From Myxococcales bacterium (GTDB lineage Bacteria; Myxococcota_A; Polyangia; Haliangiales; Haliangiaceae): DNA of 64,000 nt. The translations under genes and the position numbers were made by a program. The notes beneath the pieces are model-generated. The model was not told where the DNA came from. It searched no databases and was given only the letters and a program-made list of their open reading frames with translations. Shown here piece after piece: positions 55,762 through 64,000 of the stretch. Within the stretch, counting starts at the first letter, position 1. Each line of letters starts with the position of its first letter. The stretch lies in the NCBI GenBank assembly GCA_016717005.1, contig JADJUF010000038.1, positions 414,789 to 478,788 of the forward strand, given 5' to 3'.

Positions 55762-57684
55762 CGCGCCAGGCCAGAGCAAGCGGCCTGCCAGCGCCAAGCC
55801 CGCGACGCGAAAGCGAGCGACTGTCCGGCTGCGTCCGGGGCTCGGGCAGGTGTCCGCAAACCGGACATCGCCGGACGAGGCCATTGACGTCGTGCCGGCC
55901 GGGCGCATCACTGACCCGGACGCCCGCGTCGGGCGGGACCGCCGGGCGGGACCGCGCGGACGGTGGCGACCCAGACGCGCAACGTCGCAGGGCTGGTGAC
56001 GCAGCGCCAGGCGCCGCTGCTGAACCTCGCCGGGACGACGGGCTGGAAGACGCTCACCAGCGCGTTCAGCTACGACGCGCTGACGCGCGTGACGCTGCAG
56101 GGCATCACGACGAGCTCGGGCACGTCGCTCGCGAAGCAGCAGCTCGACTACTTCGGCTCGGACGACCCGGCGCGGCTGCGGCACTGGATGGGCGCGGCGG
56201 CGTACGACTTCACGTTCGGGTACGACGCGCTGCACGAGCTGACGACGGTCACCGAGGCCGGGGGCAAGTACAGCGCGACGTTCGGGTACGGGGTGGTGCC
56301 GCCGGGCGGGTCGCAGCCGAGCGGCAGCGGCAAGCTCCGGAGCGCGACGGTCGGGGGCACGCCGCAGTCGGGCGGGCAGGTGGTCGCGCGCAACGTGACC
56401 TACTCGTACGCCGGCTCGGTCGATCCGGAGGCGCCGGCGGCGCTGGTGCCGGCGGGCGGCGGGACCAACCTGCGCAGCTACGTCTACGAAACGGCGGGCA
56501 ACCAGACCGAGGTCCACGCGGGCAACCTCGGCAGCACGCCGACCGACCGGTTCGTCTACGACGGCGACGACCAGCTGCGGCGGGCGACCAAGTTCAGCCC
56601 GGGCACGACCACGGTCACCGGCAGCGAGGAGTACTTCTACGACCACGCGGGCCAGCGGGTCGGCGTGGTGACCCGGGACGCCGCGGGCACGGTGACCAAG
56701 CTGCGCGCGTTCCTCGGCGACACCGAGGTCGAGCTGTCGGCGGCGGGCGCGGTGACGCAGGCCTACGCCTACCTGGCGCTGGGCACGCCGGTGGCGAAGG
56801 TGGTATCGCCGGCCGGCGGCTGGACCGCAGGCAGCGCGGCCTGGGCCAACAACGCCGCGTCGCTCGAGCTCCAGTACCACGGGCTGTCGAGCAACACGCT
56901 CCTGTCGGTGCGCCCGAACGGTGCCGTGCAGGCGGGCTTCGTCTACGCCCCGTACGGCGACGTGGTCCAGACCACCGGCGCGACGTCAGCCACGATCGCC
57001 GGCCAGCGCCGGCGCTTCAACGACAAGTTCAAGGACGACCTGACCGGCCTGAGCTACTACGGCGTCCGCTACTACGACGGCCTCGCGCTCGGCTGGACCC
57101 AGGCCGACCCGATGTACCGGTTCGTGCCGGACGCCGCGTGGACCGAGCCGCGGAAGGCGGGGCTGTACGGCTTCGTGCTGGGGAATCCGGTGCGGTACGT
57201 GGATCCGGATGGGCGGCAGCCGGCGCAGGCAGCAGTACTCGGGGCGGAAGCTGGGGCCGCCATCGGGGGGCCACCAGGCGCAGTGGTAGGCGCGGTCGTC
57301 GGCGTAGTCGCCGCTACCTACGTCGGGCACCAGGTTGGGCAGGCGCTAGCTGGTCTGCGAGGCGGCGGTGGGACTATCCCGCTGGCACCGCACCTTTCGG
57401 TCCCGAAGCCACCGGGTGGCGACGCGCCGACGAGCAAGACTCAGCCCGACGTCACGACCGCGACGCCGACGCCGACGCCGCCACCAGACTGCGGTCCAGG
57501 CAACCCGATCAAGCTCATGGCACAACTTGCCACGGGAGCCGCAACGATGTACAAGAATACCACGGCAAAAGATGCCAGGTATACCAACGTCAGCACCGAC
57601 GTCTCTCGAAGCGAATTCGAAGCGAATCTCAAGTCACAGGGGTTTACTAGTACAACAAGCGCTGATGGCAAAGCGGTTACTTGG

Positions 57685-59176
57685 GGTCAAGTCTCGATTG
57701 TTGTGTGAATGCCCGAAGGGGAAACGTCGAGGGTGGGTGGTGGCGTCGCGCGGCCGCGACGTGATCGTTCGCGCCGGCCGCCGCGGCCGCGCGATGCGGT
57801 CCTCGCGCGAGGCAGGAACCTCGCGCTGCGGTCCGCGCTGGGTGAGGGAAGGTGAGTTGCACGGCCAGGTCGCGGGTCAGGCGGCGGCAGCCACGTCGTG
57901 GCTGTCGAGCAGCGACATGTTGAGGTAGATGCGGTCGCGCCAGATGGACACCGACTGCTGGGCGACGGTGGTGATCAGGCGGAGGGCGCTGGCGCGGTCG
58001 GGGAAGGCGCCGATGGCGCGGGTGCGGCGTTTGATCTCGCCGTGGAGGCGCTCGAGGCCGTTGTTCGTACGGATGCGCACGCCAGTGCGCCTCGGGGAAG
58101 GCGAAGTACTGGGTCGCGGCGACGAAGCCGCTCTCGAGGCAGGTGACGGCCTCAGCGAACTGGCCGGCGAAGCGGTCGCGGAAACTGCGCAGCGCTTTCT
58201 TGGCGTCGACGAGGCTGGCGGCGTGGAGCACGGCCACGAGCTCGCGGCCGAGGCGCTTCTGGTGGCGCGTGGGCACGTGCGCGAGCACGTTGCGCATCAG
58301 GTGGACGGTGCAGCGCTGCATGCGGGCCTCGGGCAACGCCTTGCGCACGGCGAGGAGCAGGCCGGCGTGCGCGTCGGCGATGACCAGGCCGACCCCGGTG
58401 AGGCCGCGCTCGACGAGCTCGCGGAGCAGGCCGGCCCAGCTCGCCTCGGACTCCTGGGTGCCGACGTGCACGGCGAGGAGGCGACGATGGCCATCGGGAC
58501 CGACGCCGTACGCCACCAGGGCGGAGACGTTCTCGACGGTGCGGGCCCAGCGCGCGTCGATGAACGTGGCGTCGATGTACAGGTACGTGACGGGCTCGGT
58601 GATCGGCTCCTTGCGCAACGTCTCGACCTCGTCCCCGAGCCGGCGGGTCACGCGACTCACCGTCGAGCGGCTGACCCGTTTGCCGAGCAGCGCTTGGGTG
58701 ATGGGCGCCATGTCCCGGGTCGAGGCGCCACGCACGTACGTCTCGGTGATGGCGTCGTCGATTTCGGGGCGGCGACGGAGGTACCGCCCCAGCGGCGCGG
58801 TTGCCGCCCCACCGGCGCGGGTGCGCCCGACCCGAACGCCGACCTCGCCGTTGGTGGTCACGACGCGGCGGCCGTAGGCGCCGTTGCGGACGTCGACGCG
58901 TTCGTCGCTGCGCTCGTAGGGCCCGGCGCCGACCAGACGCTCAAGCTCCTCGTCGAGGGCGACCTGGATCGTCCGTTGGACCGCGAGCCGGCAGCGCGCC
59001 GCGAGGTCACGCTGGAAGTCTTCTTGCGTCGGGATCACGAGCTGGGTAGCCTGGAGCGGAAGGGATCGTTTTGATTTCTTCATGGGGGTTCCTCCTCGGT
59101 GTCGCAACCAAGAGGTTCCCCCTTCTTTTCTTGGAGCCCAAGAAACCGGCTTCTACACAACTATAGGGACACGACC
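57685..59176 (-). mobile_element. Complete IS256-family-like insertion sequence, 1,492 bp
   Basis: Flanked by 8-bp direct repeats TTACTTGG (57677-57684 and 59177-59184). Termini are imperfect inverted repeats: left GGTCAAGTCTCGATTGTTG, right (reverse complement) GGTCGTGTCCCTATAGTTG, both followed by TGT; about 22 of 31 positions match. Length, target-duplication size and the single Mutator-like transposase fit IS256. Inserted within the second RHS toxin domain. Confidence 0.92.
57877..59083 (-). CDS. IS256-family (Mutator-like) transposase, one frame change
   Basis: ATG 59083. DDE elements: first Asp in TYLYIDATFIDARW, second in GVGLVIADAHAGLLLAV, Glu in RTNNGLERLHGEIKRRTRA; also the family motif MQRCTVHLMRNVLAHVP. 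A frame change near 58080 separates FPEAHW from VRIRTNNGLERLH; restoring it gives a roughly 400-aa protein ending HDVAAAA at 57877. If the frame change is real the copy is inactive; if an assembly indel, it may be mobile. Confidence 0.9.
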
Positions 59177-59333
59177 TTACTTGGACGGGACCCGATGGGC
59201 AGACGTATACAATTCGAAATAACGCAGATTCGACGAAGAGTCCGACTGCTGATTTCCGAAAATGTGGCGACGACAAGAAGCCAGATATCAAGATTAGAAT
59301 GCCCGAGTAGGAGTCTTCAGCAGCGGAGTCTAC

Positions 59334-60132
59334 GTGACCAATAGCTCAACTTTGTTCGACGGCAGGCTGCCGCAGCGCGTCGTTCCGGATGGTTGGCGGA
59401 CGGCCCTTGCCGACGGGGCGGTCATGAAGGATGACCGTGCGGCTATCGTTCTCAATATTGCCATGAATGGCGCGACTGATCCGATCCGGCAGTACAGTAG
59501 GACCGCCGGCGGGCGCGCGGTCCGACTGGCAAGAGGCCCGAGACGCTGGCTTTGATGGCTCGCACGATCTGATCTGGTGCAGCGACGATCCGCGCTGGGT
59601 CGTCTACTGGGATGCTCAGGAAGATGTCTGTGTTTGCGGCACGGCGGGTGATCGATGCTTGCCGTGGGACGTCGAGATATTCTGGCTCCCCGCGCTGGGT
59701 GCCCTGGAACCTGATGGCTTCCCAGCCCTGCATCCGAGCGCCAGGTCGCAGGAGATGCATCAGTCGTACGGGGCCACGATGCTGCCCCTCTGCGCCGCCG
59801 ATGAGCTGGTTCTGCGGGTCCTGGAGTGCTGCGCGTCGATCGGTGGCGGCATCGAGTCAGTCGGCAAGCTCAGAACTCTGGCGTCATATCTGCGGTATGG
59901 ACGTCTGCTGTCTCCGCCTCTCGCAGGCGTCCGTGCTGTGCTTGAACTCGTTGATGAATGCTCGTTCGTGCCAGAGCCTCGCAATCGAGCGCTCTGGAGT
60001 GAGGCCGTGCTGTCCGAGATCGACGAACGGACATGCGATGTGTTGCGCGCCTGGCAACAGCGACTGGGCGGTGCGAAGGCATGTATCCGACATTGGGCGC
60101 AGCAGCCTCGGAATCTGCCTGGCCAGGGCTAG
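59334..60132 (+). CDS. Candidate immunity protein for the interrupted toxin, frame-shifted
   Basis: Follows the toxin remnant by 23 bp. GTG 59334 frame: LPQRVVPDGWRTALADGAVM, DRAAIVLNIAMNGATDPIRQ; between about 59470 and 59530 the frame changes to RSDWQEARDAGFDGSHDLIW, then DPRWVVYWDAQEDVCVCGTA, VEIFWLPALGALEPDGFPAL and KLRTLASYLRYGRLLSPPLA to stop 60132. No signal peptide. Family not recognised; immunity role is inferred from position directly behind the toxin. Confidence 0.55.
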
Positions 60133-60166
60133 CCGGGGCCAGCGCTTGACGAGGGGATGTGCGCAC

Positions 60167-60540
60167 ATGCATGATTCCTCGGTGCCTCCGCACAAGCATC
60201 CATTAGAGTCAGTCCGTTCAGTCTCGGAGCTTGCGGGTGACGACGACGAGGACACCGCGCTCTTGCTCGACATGAAAGAAGAGGCGCTAGCTTTCTTGGC
60301 AGGGAGAGATTGGTGCAGGCGAATCACGGACATCTACTGGGGAGATGGCATCGGCGGCGTCGTGGCTGCATTTCTGTTCGCATTTGAATCGACTCGCTCC
60401 AGCGTCGACGCGCCGAACCGGCGCGTGGCGGTGCTGCCGGGCGGCCGGTACGCCACGGCGGCCAGCGCGCGCAGCGCCGCCGCCAGTTCGCCGTGCGCGA
60501 ACAAGGCGGATCCGATCCTGAGCCGGTGGTTGCGCGGGCT
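60167..60540 (+). pseudogene. Third small gene (possible immunity), truncated by a mobile element
   Basis: ATG 60167: LESVRSVSELAGDDDEDTAL, KEEALAFLAGRDWCRRITDI and YWGDGIGGVVAAFLFAFEST. The acidic/aromatic pattern with IGGVVAAFLF recalls small immunity-like proteins near toxins. After about 60395 composition changes to the GC-rich style of the following element, and the frame only fuses into it. The exact right boundary between 60395 and 60540 cannot be fixed by eye. Probably an orphan immunity gene cut by insertion. Confidence 0.5.
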
Positions 60541-60575
60541 TGTGGGTGGCCTGGAACGGGATCAGGCTCAGGTTC

Positions 60576-60776
60576 ATGCCAAGCAAGCCCCGGCGCCCCC
60601 GATCACTGGATCCTGTGACGGTCAAGATGGCGGAGATGATCGACCTGGAGGTGGAGGCGCGGGTGGGGCCGAACGCGACGTTTGAAGAGCGGGAGGATGC
60701 GGCGGCCGCGATCGCGGTGGAGCTGGCCGCGGTGTTCGCGCAGCGGCGCCCGGATGGCGCGAAAGCGGGCGGGTGA
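60576..60776 (+). CDS. ISKra4-like element small upstream ORF
   Basis: 66 aa, ATG 60576. MAEMIDLEVEARVGPNATFE, EREDAAAAIAVELAAVFAQR. The sequence ATFEExEDAAAAI is repeated in the N-terminus of the following transposase (GATFEQEQDAAAAIASDA), indicating an ancestral duplication or a split N-terminal domain. The stop overlaps the transposase GTG as GTGA. Confidence 0.65.
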   Translation: MPSKPRRPRSLDPVTVKMAEMIDLEVEARVGPNATFEEREDAAAAIAVELAAVFAQRRPDGAKAGG

Positions 60777-62070
60777 CCGTGGGCGCCGGCGCCGTGCGGA
60801 TCGTGAGCGACGCGGCACGTCGCCTCGCCGAGGTCATCGATCGTGAGATCGCGGAGCAGCTGGGACCCGGGGCCACGTTCGAGCAGGAACAGGATGCCGC
60901 GGCGGCGATCGCGAGCGACGCGCTCTGGTTGCGCGCCGACGTCCGGCTGCGCGCGCTGGTCATATGCACACCCGAAGTTGAGGTCGAGGGCGACCGCTAC
61001 CGGCGCCTCGCGCAGCCCTCGTCGGCGACCTACCACGGTCGCTGGGGCGACCACCACATCGACGAGGCGCTCTACCGGCAGGTCGGTGTGCACAACGGCC
61101 CGACGATCAAGCCGATCGAATTGCGGGCAGGGATCGTCAAGCAGATGACGCCGGACATGGCGCGCATCGTCGGCGAGTTGGGGGCCGATGCTGGCAGCCG
61201 TGGCGTCGCCAGGACCTTGCGCATCGTCGGGCTCGCACCACCCAGCCGGGCGTTCCTCGCGAAACGAACCACCGACCTGGGCGACGAGATCGCCGGTGAC
61301 ATCGAGCGGCTCGAGCAGGCCGCGCGCGATGTCGACGTCCTGCCGGCCGACGTGGGGTCCGTCAGCTGCGGCATCGATCGGATGGCGGTGCGCATGAGCG
61401 AGCCGGCCGACGCCGACGCCGCGCGCCCAGCCACCCGCACCAAGCCGTACGAGCGGACGCCGCCGCCGGCGAAGGACCACCACTATCGAATGGCATGGGT
61501 CGGGAGCATGAGCATCTACGACCGGAAGGGCGACGAGCTGCGCACGTGGCGGTACGCAGCCGAGGCGAGCGCCGACGCGGCGACCATCGCGAGCCGGGTC
61601 GCCAAGGACGTCGCGTGGGTCATGGGCACGCACCATGCGGTGCCGATCCACTGCGTCCAGGACGGGGCGCCCGAGTTGCGCGCGTTGCCGGACGCGCTCA
61701 CCCGCCTGCTCCCGTCGACCGCGATCCCGGTCGTGCTCGTCGACTTCGAGCACCTGATGGGCTACCTCGACGAGGTCGTCGATGCCTGCGAGCCCGAAGG
61801 CGATCCACGCGACTGGAAGGGCTGGTACCGCAACGCGCTGCTGCGCGACGACGACGCCATCGCCACCATCTGGCGGAAGCTGCGCCGCCTCGCCGCGAAG
61901 CTCCCAGGCCGTGGCACCGTTGCGCGCCGCGCGGTCGCTGCCGCCCTCAGCTACATCCGCCACCGCAAGCACCGGATGCGCTACGCGACGCACTACGCCG
62001 CGAACCTGCCCATCGGCAGCGGCGCCACCGAGAGCACCTGCTGGCAGATGCAGCATTCCCGCGGGATGCG
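60773..62070 (+). pseudogene. ISKra4-family transposase, C-terminally truncated
   Basis: GTG 60773. Family-like segments: SSATYHGRWGDHHIDEALYR, IELRAGIVKQMTPDMARIVG, CGIDRMAVRMSEPAD, HYRMAWVGSMSIYDRKGDEL, VPIHCVQDGAPELRALPDAL, VVLVDFEHLMGYLDEVVDAC and NLPIGSGATESTCWQMQ. Acidic residues in SCGIDRMA, CVQDGAPE and the SGATES motif correspond to a DDE-like triad. The remaining tail expected after SGATES (tens of residues) is replaced by unrelated sequence, so inactive. Confidence 0.75.
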
Positions 62071-62102
62071 CGGTGGTCCTCGCCTTGCAACGCTGGCAGG
62101 CA

Positions 62103-62675
62103 ATGCGCGCACAGCTCGCCGCGATGATCGTCATGGCCTCGACGACGATCGCGGCGGCCGACGGGCGGCCGACCGGCTTCCTCGCGCGCGCGACGCCGGG
62201 CCTGGGCGTCGGCGTCGACGAAGGCCCCAGCTGTCGGGTTCACGGGGTCACCCTGGTCGGCGGGTTCTGGGTCGGCCGCACGGTCGCGCCGGGGCTGCTG
62301 GTGGGCGGCGCCGTCGCGATCTCGCTCAACGGCGCGCCGCGCGACTCGAGGTGCGACGAGGTCGAGGTCGGCCAGGCGTTCATGGCCGCGGTCATGGGCC
62401 CGTCGGTCGACTGGTACCCGAGCGCGCGCTCTGGTCTCCACGTGGTCGCGACGGCGGGCGTCGCCGAGATCGACCACGCCGCGAACGACCCCGATCCCAG
62501 CCACGGCGTCGGCGGCGTGCTCGCGCTCGGCTACGATCGCGGCGCGGCGCGGCCGAAGCCCGACGGCGACCTCCGCTTCGGCCTCGAGCTGCGCCTGACC
62601 GCGCTGCGGACCACCGGCCCGGTCCGCCACGCGGCGCTGGTGCCGTCGGTGAACGCGTCGTTCGGCTTCGACTGA
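62103..62675 (+). CDS. Exported outer-membrane-type protein next to the IS remnant
   Basis: 190 aa. ATG 62103 gives signal peptide MRAQLAAMIVMASTTIAAAD. Mature region alternates small and hydrophobic residues (TPGLGVGVDEGPSC, VTLVGGFWVGRTVAPGLLVG, LHVVATAGVAEIDHAA, DLRFGLELRLTALRTTGPVR) and ends in Phe-rich NASFGFD, the C-terminal signature of beta-barrel assembly. The start lies only about 30 bp past recognisable transposase sequence, so its native promoter is gone or displaced. Confidence 0.7.
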   Translation: MRAQLAAMIVMASTTIAAADGRPTGFLARATPGLGVGVDEGPSCRVHGVTLVGGFWVGRTVAPGLLVGGAVAISLNGAPRDSRCDEVEVGQAFMAAVMGPSVDWYPSARSGLHVVATAGVAEIDHAANDPDPSHGVGGVLALGYDRGAARPKPDGDLRFGLELRLTALRTTGPVRHAALVPSVNASFGFD

Positions 62676-62809
62676 CGCACCCGCCGCGCGGCGCGGTCCG
62701 CTGCCGTCATCGCGGCGCGCGCGCCTAGATCGCGCGCACCCCGTATCCGGCCGTCGTAGATCTCTGACCGCGGGGTGTTCGGGCGCGAGCCAGCGGTCCC
62801 CGCGCAGGC

Positions 62810-63577
62810 TCAGGCCTGCGGCGCGCGCGCGGCCCAGGCGAGCGCGTCGCCGGCATCGTGCAGCGGTCCGATCGCGTGCCAGGTCGCGGCCCGAGGCAAC
62901 ACCCGCGGCAGATCGCGGAGGTCGCCGGCGTCGACGTCGGCGAACCGTGTGACGGCCGCCGTGGCTCGGTCATCGTCGACTCGCTCGATGACCAGGTCCC
63001 AGGGAGGGTGGTGCAGCAGCCCGCGCTCGTAGCCCCAGAGCCACTGCGCCCACGGCAGTCCGGAGCCCGCTTCGTGCATGCTGCTGTCGCGGCGATCGAT
63101 GAAGACCCCGAGCGTCCCGATGTGCGCGATCGGCAGCAGGTAGTAGCGCGCGGTGGTGGTGACGTCGTCGATGCGGATCGGCGCCTGGAGCCGGTGGCTC
63201 GCGAGGCGGAGCGCCGTGGCCAGCTCGCGATCGTCGGGGGCGAACGGCGGCGGCTGCGGCGCGGTCAACACCGCACGCAGGGTGAGCGCCCCGTGGGTCT
63301 CCTGCCCGGTGTCGCGATCGTAGTGGAGGTCGGCGTGCTCGAGGATCACCGCGTGGAGCGCCCGTCCGTCGAGGGTCGCCTCGGTCAGGCGTCTGGCGCG
63401 CTCGAGCGCGAGCGCGAAGGTCGGGCCCAGCGCGCTCGTCTCGAGGAGCACCTGCACAGCGGAGATCGGCTTGGGCAAGTAGCCAGCGGTGGCCGGCCCC
63501 AGGCGCACGGTGATCACGCACTCGACGTCCCAGGCCGATCCCCCGACGACGAGGCGGCGCGACTGCACGAGCTTCAT
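62810..63577 (-). CDS. Hypothetical protein
   Basis: 255 aa from ATG 63577 (GTG 63586 possible). Not recognised. Begins KLVQSRRLVVGGSAWDVECV; mixed alpha/beta: TEATLDGRALHAVILEHADL, HGALTLRAVLTAPQPPPFAP, ARYYLLPIAHIGTLGVFIDR, SGLPWAQWLWGYERGLLHHP. No signal or membrane segment, so probably cytoplasmic. Single gene. Confidence 0.65.
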   Translation of the reverse strand: MKLVQSRRLVVGGSAWDVECVITVRLGPATAGYLPKPISAVQVLLETSALGPTFALALERARRLTEATLDGRALHAVILEHADLHYDRDTGQETHGALTLRAVLTAPQPPPFAPDDRELATALRLASHRLQAPIRIDDVTTTARYYLLPIAHIGTLGVFIDRRDSSMHEAGSGLPWAQWLWGYERGLLHHPPWDLVIERVDDDRATAAVTRFADVDAGDLRDLPRVLPRAATWHAIGPLHDAGDALAWAARAPQA

Positions 63578-63627
63578 CGCGCTCACGGTACACGATCTCG
63601 ACGCGCACGCGCCTGGTTCGCAGCGCC

Positions 63628-63683
63628 CTGATCCGGCACGTCATGCCAGTTCACGCTGATCCGGCACGTCATGCCAGTTCACG
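63628..63683. repeat. 28-bp perfect tandem duplication
   Basis: CTGATCCGGCACGTCATGCC followed by AGTTCACG occurs twice head-to-tail (63628-63655, 63656-63683). Alternating CCGGCAC/GTTCAC motifs of this kind occur in multiple-terminal-repeat ends of some transposons (IS21-like), but no transposase is attached here. Confidence 0.85.
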
Positions 63684-63696
63684 TACGGACCCACCC

Positions 63697-63727
63697 AAGA
63701 GTTGTCAAAGTTGACACCGTCCCCCAC
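63697..63727 (-). repeat. Dispersed palindromic repeat, copy 6
   Basis: AAGAGTTGTCAAAGTTGACA then CCGTCCCCCACC is the reverse complement of the consensus found as an array near 9.6-11.9 kb, here about 52 kb away and next to a tandem duplication. Confidence 0.85.
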
Positions 63728-63828
63728 CGTCTCTCGCCACCAAGAATGCCTCCGCCCGCGCCGCCAGGACGTACTACGATCCGTGCTCCCGCAGGCGATC
63801 GTCGATCCAGTCAATCATAGGGAGACGG

Positions 63829-64000
63829 ATGACCCAACCCAGGGCTGTCGTGTTGAATTTCTGGAATCGCACGAACGCGCGCCTCTCGATCGGCCTGGAG
63901 CCTGAGGGGGACTGCGTCGTGATCGAACCCGGGCGCCGCATGGAGGTTCGCCTCGTAGATCTGGACGAAGGTGCGATCGAACTCGACGTCGAGTTTGAGG
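63829..64000 (+). CDS. Partial gene at the right edge
   Basis: ATG 63829 preceded by GGGAGACGG as ribosome site. 57 codons visible: AVVLNFWNRTNARLSIGLEP, EGDCVVIEPGRRMEVRLVDL, DEGAIELDVEFE. Beta-rich and acidic; reads like a small cytoplasmic protein, perhaps another immunity-type gene, but the rest lies outside the window and nothing firm can be said. Confidence 0.6.
   Translation, partial: MTQPRAVVLNFWNRTNARLSIGLEPEGDCVVIEPGRRMEVRLVDLDEGAIELDVEFE

Larger units (their letters stand above)
55963..59310 (+). pseudogene. Orphan RHS tip with toxin domain, interrupted by an IS256-like element
   Basis: Begins abruptly inside YD repeats (GTG 55963; FSYDALTRVTLQGITTSSGT, FVYDGDDQLRRATKFSPGTT), with no signal or N-terminal shell, and reaches the RHS boundary LSYYGVRYYDGLALGWTQAD and NPVRYVDPDG (about 57200). 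A glycine-rich helix (GAEAGAAIGGPPGAVVGAVV) precedes the toxin: YTNVSTDVSRSEFEANLKSQ. At TTACTTGG (57677-57684) the coding frame ADGKAVTW is interrupted; it resumes at 59185 as TGPDGQTYTIRNNADSTKSP, ADFRKCGDDKKPDIKIRMPE, stop 59310. Without the element and one TTACTTGG copy the frame is continuous. Activity of the toxin unknown. Confidence 0.85.
60540..62080 (+). mobile_element. ISKra4-like element, right end missing
   Basis: Comprises a small upstream frame and a transposase. The left boundary lies somewhere in 60395-60570 (GGATCAGGCTCAGG near 60559 and GATCCTGAGCC near 60514 form an inverted pair that could be terminal). The right end is lost: the transposase stops resembling its family at about 62060 and an unrelated gene starts at 62103. 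No target duplication found. Confidence 0.6.

Noticed and set aside
63628..63683. 28-bp repeats as IS21-type transposon end
   Set aside because: No istA/istB-like gene or partner end in the window; resemblance is only to the style of such ends.

Overview
The window is very GC-rich, with dense GTGA-type stop/start overlaps, many short secreted lipoproteins with Asp/Ala- or Gly/Ser-rich linkers, two eukaryote-like Ser/Thr kinases, a trypsin-like protease ending in a MYXO-CTERM-like tail, a DUF4157 (eCIS-associated) protein and large YD-repeat (RHS) toxins. Together these point to a member of the Myxococcota, most likely a Polyangia/Haliangiales-type bacterium. That assignment is inference; no rRNA or tRNA gene was seen.

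Layout. 0-5.3 kb, all minus strand: a DUF4157 protein running off the left edge, two secreted proteins, an NDP-sugar nucleotidyltransferase and a double-GNAT acetyltransferase whose 3' end is tandemly duplicated. 5.4-12 kb: a large hybrid sensor kinase, a Trp-rich-domain protein containing a (TDG)n tract, a lipoprotein and a leucine-rich-repeat-like protein, interspersed with a palindromic dispersed repeat (GTCAACxTTGAC core). 12-13.7 kb: a Phd-type antitoxin with a frameshifted ParE/RelE-type toxin, a SUKH-like protein and another immunity-like protein. 13.9-30.3 kb: mostly intact chromosomal genes, including a Uma2-type nuclease, a kinase-AAA-TPR giant, a ketopantoate reductase-like protein, a CotH-like lipoprotein, a translationally coupled PHP/DUF3604-PpiC-HupE cluster and a cysteine-cluster protein. 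30.3-46.4 kb: secreted lipoproteins, an ECF-like sigma factor overlapping a zinc-finger membrane kinase, ftsK, a DUF924 protein, a secreted protease and a small Hc1-like histone.

46.9-60.5 kb is the most striking region, a polymorphic-toxin (RHS) locus. A secreted SpvB/RHS protein of about 7.2 kb ends in a variable C-terminal domain, and its stop codon overlaps a candidate immunity gene. Next come REP-like hairpins with a truncated Y1 transposase, an orphan RHS tip with a second toxin domain, and further candidate immunity genes. The second toxin is cut by a complete 1,492-bp IS256-like element with an 8-bp target duplication; removing the element and one duplication copy restores one uninterrupted frame. 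An ISKra4-like element remnant follows, then an outer-membrane-type gene, a hypothetical gene and a partial gene at the right edge.

Many otherwise convincing genes, including the normally essential ftsK, show single-base-type frame changes. I read most of these as uncorrected indels in the assembly, so several genes given here as one feature switch reading frame internally. Domain and family names come from motif recognition by eye, not from database searches.
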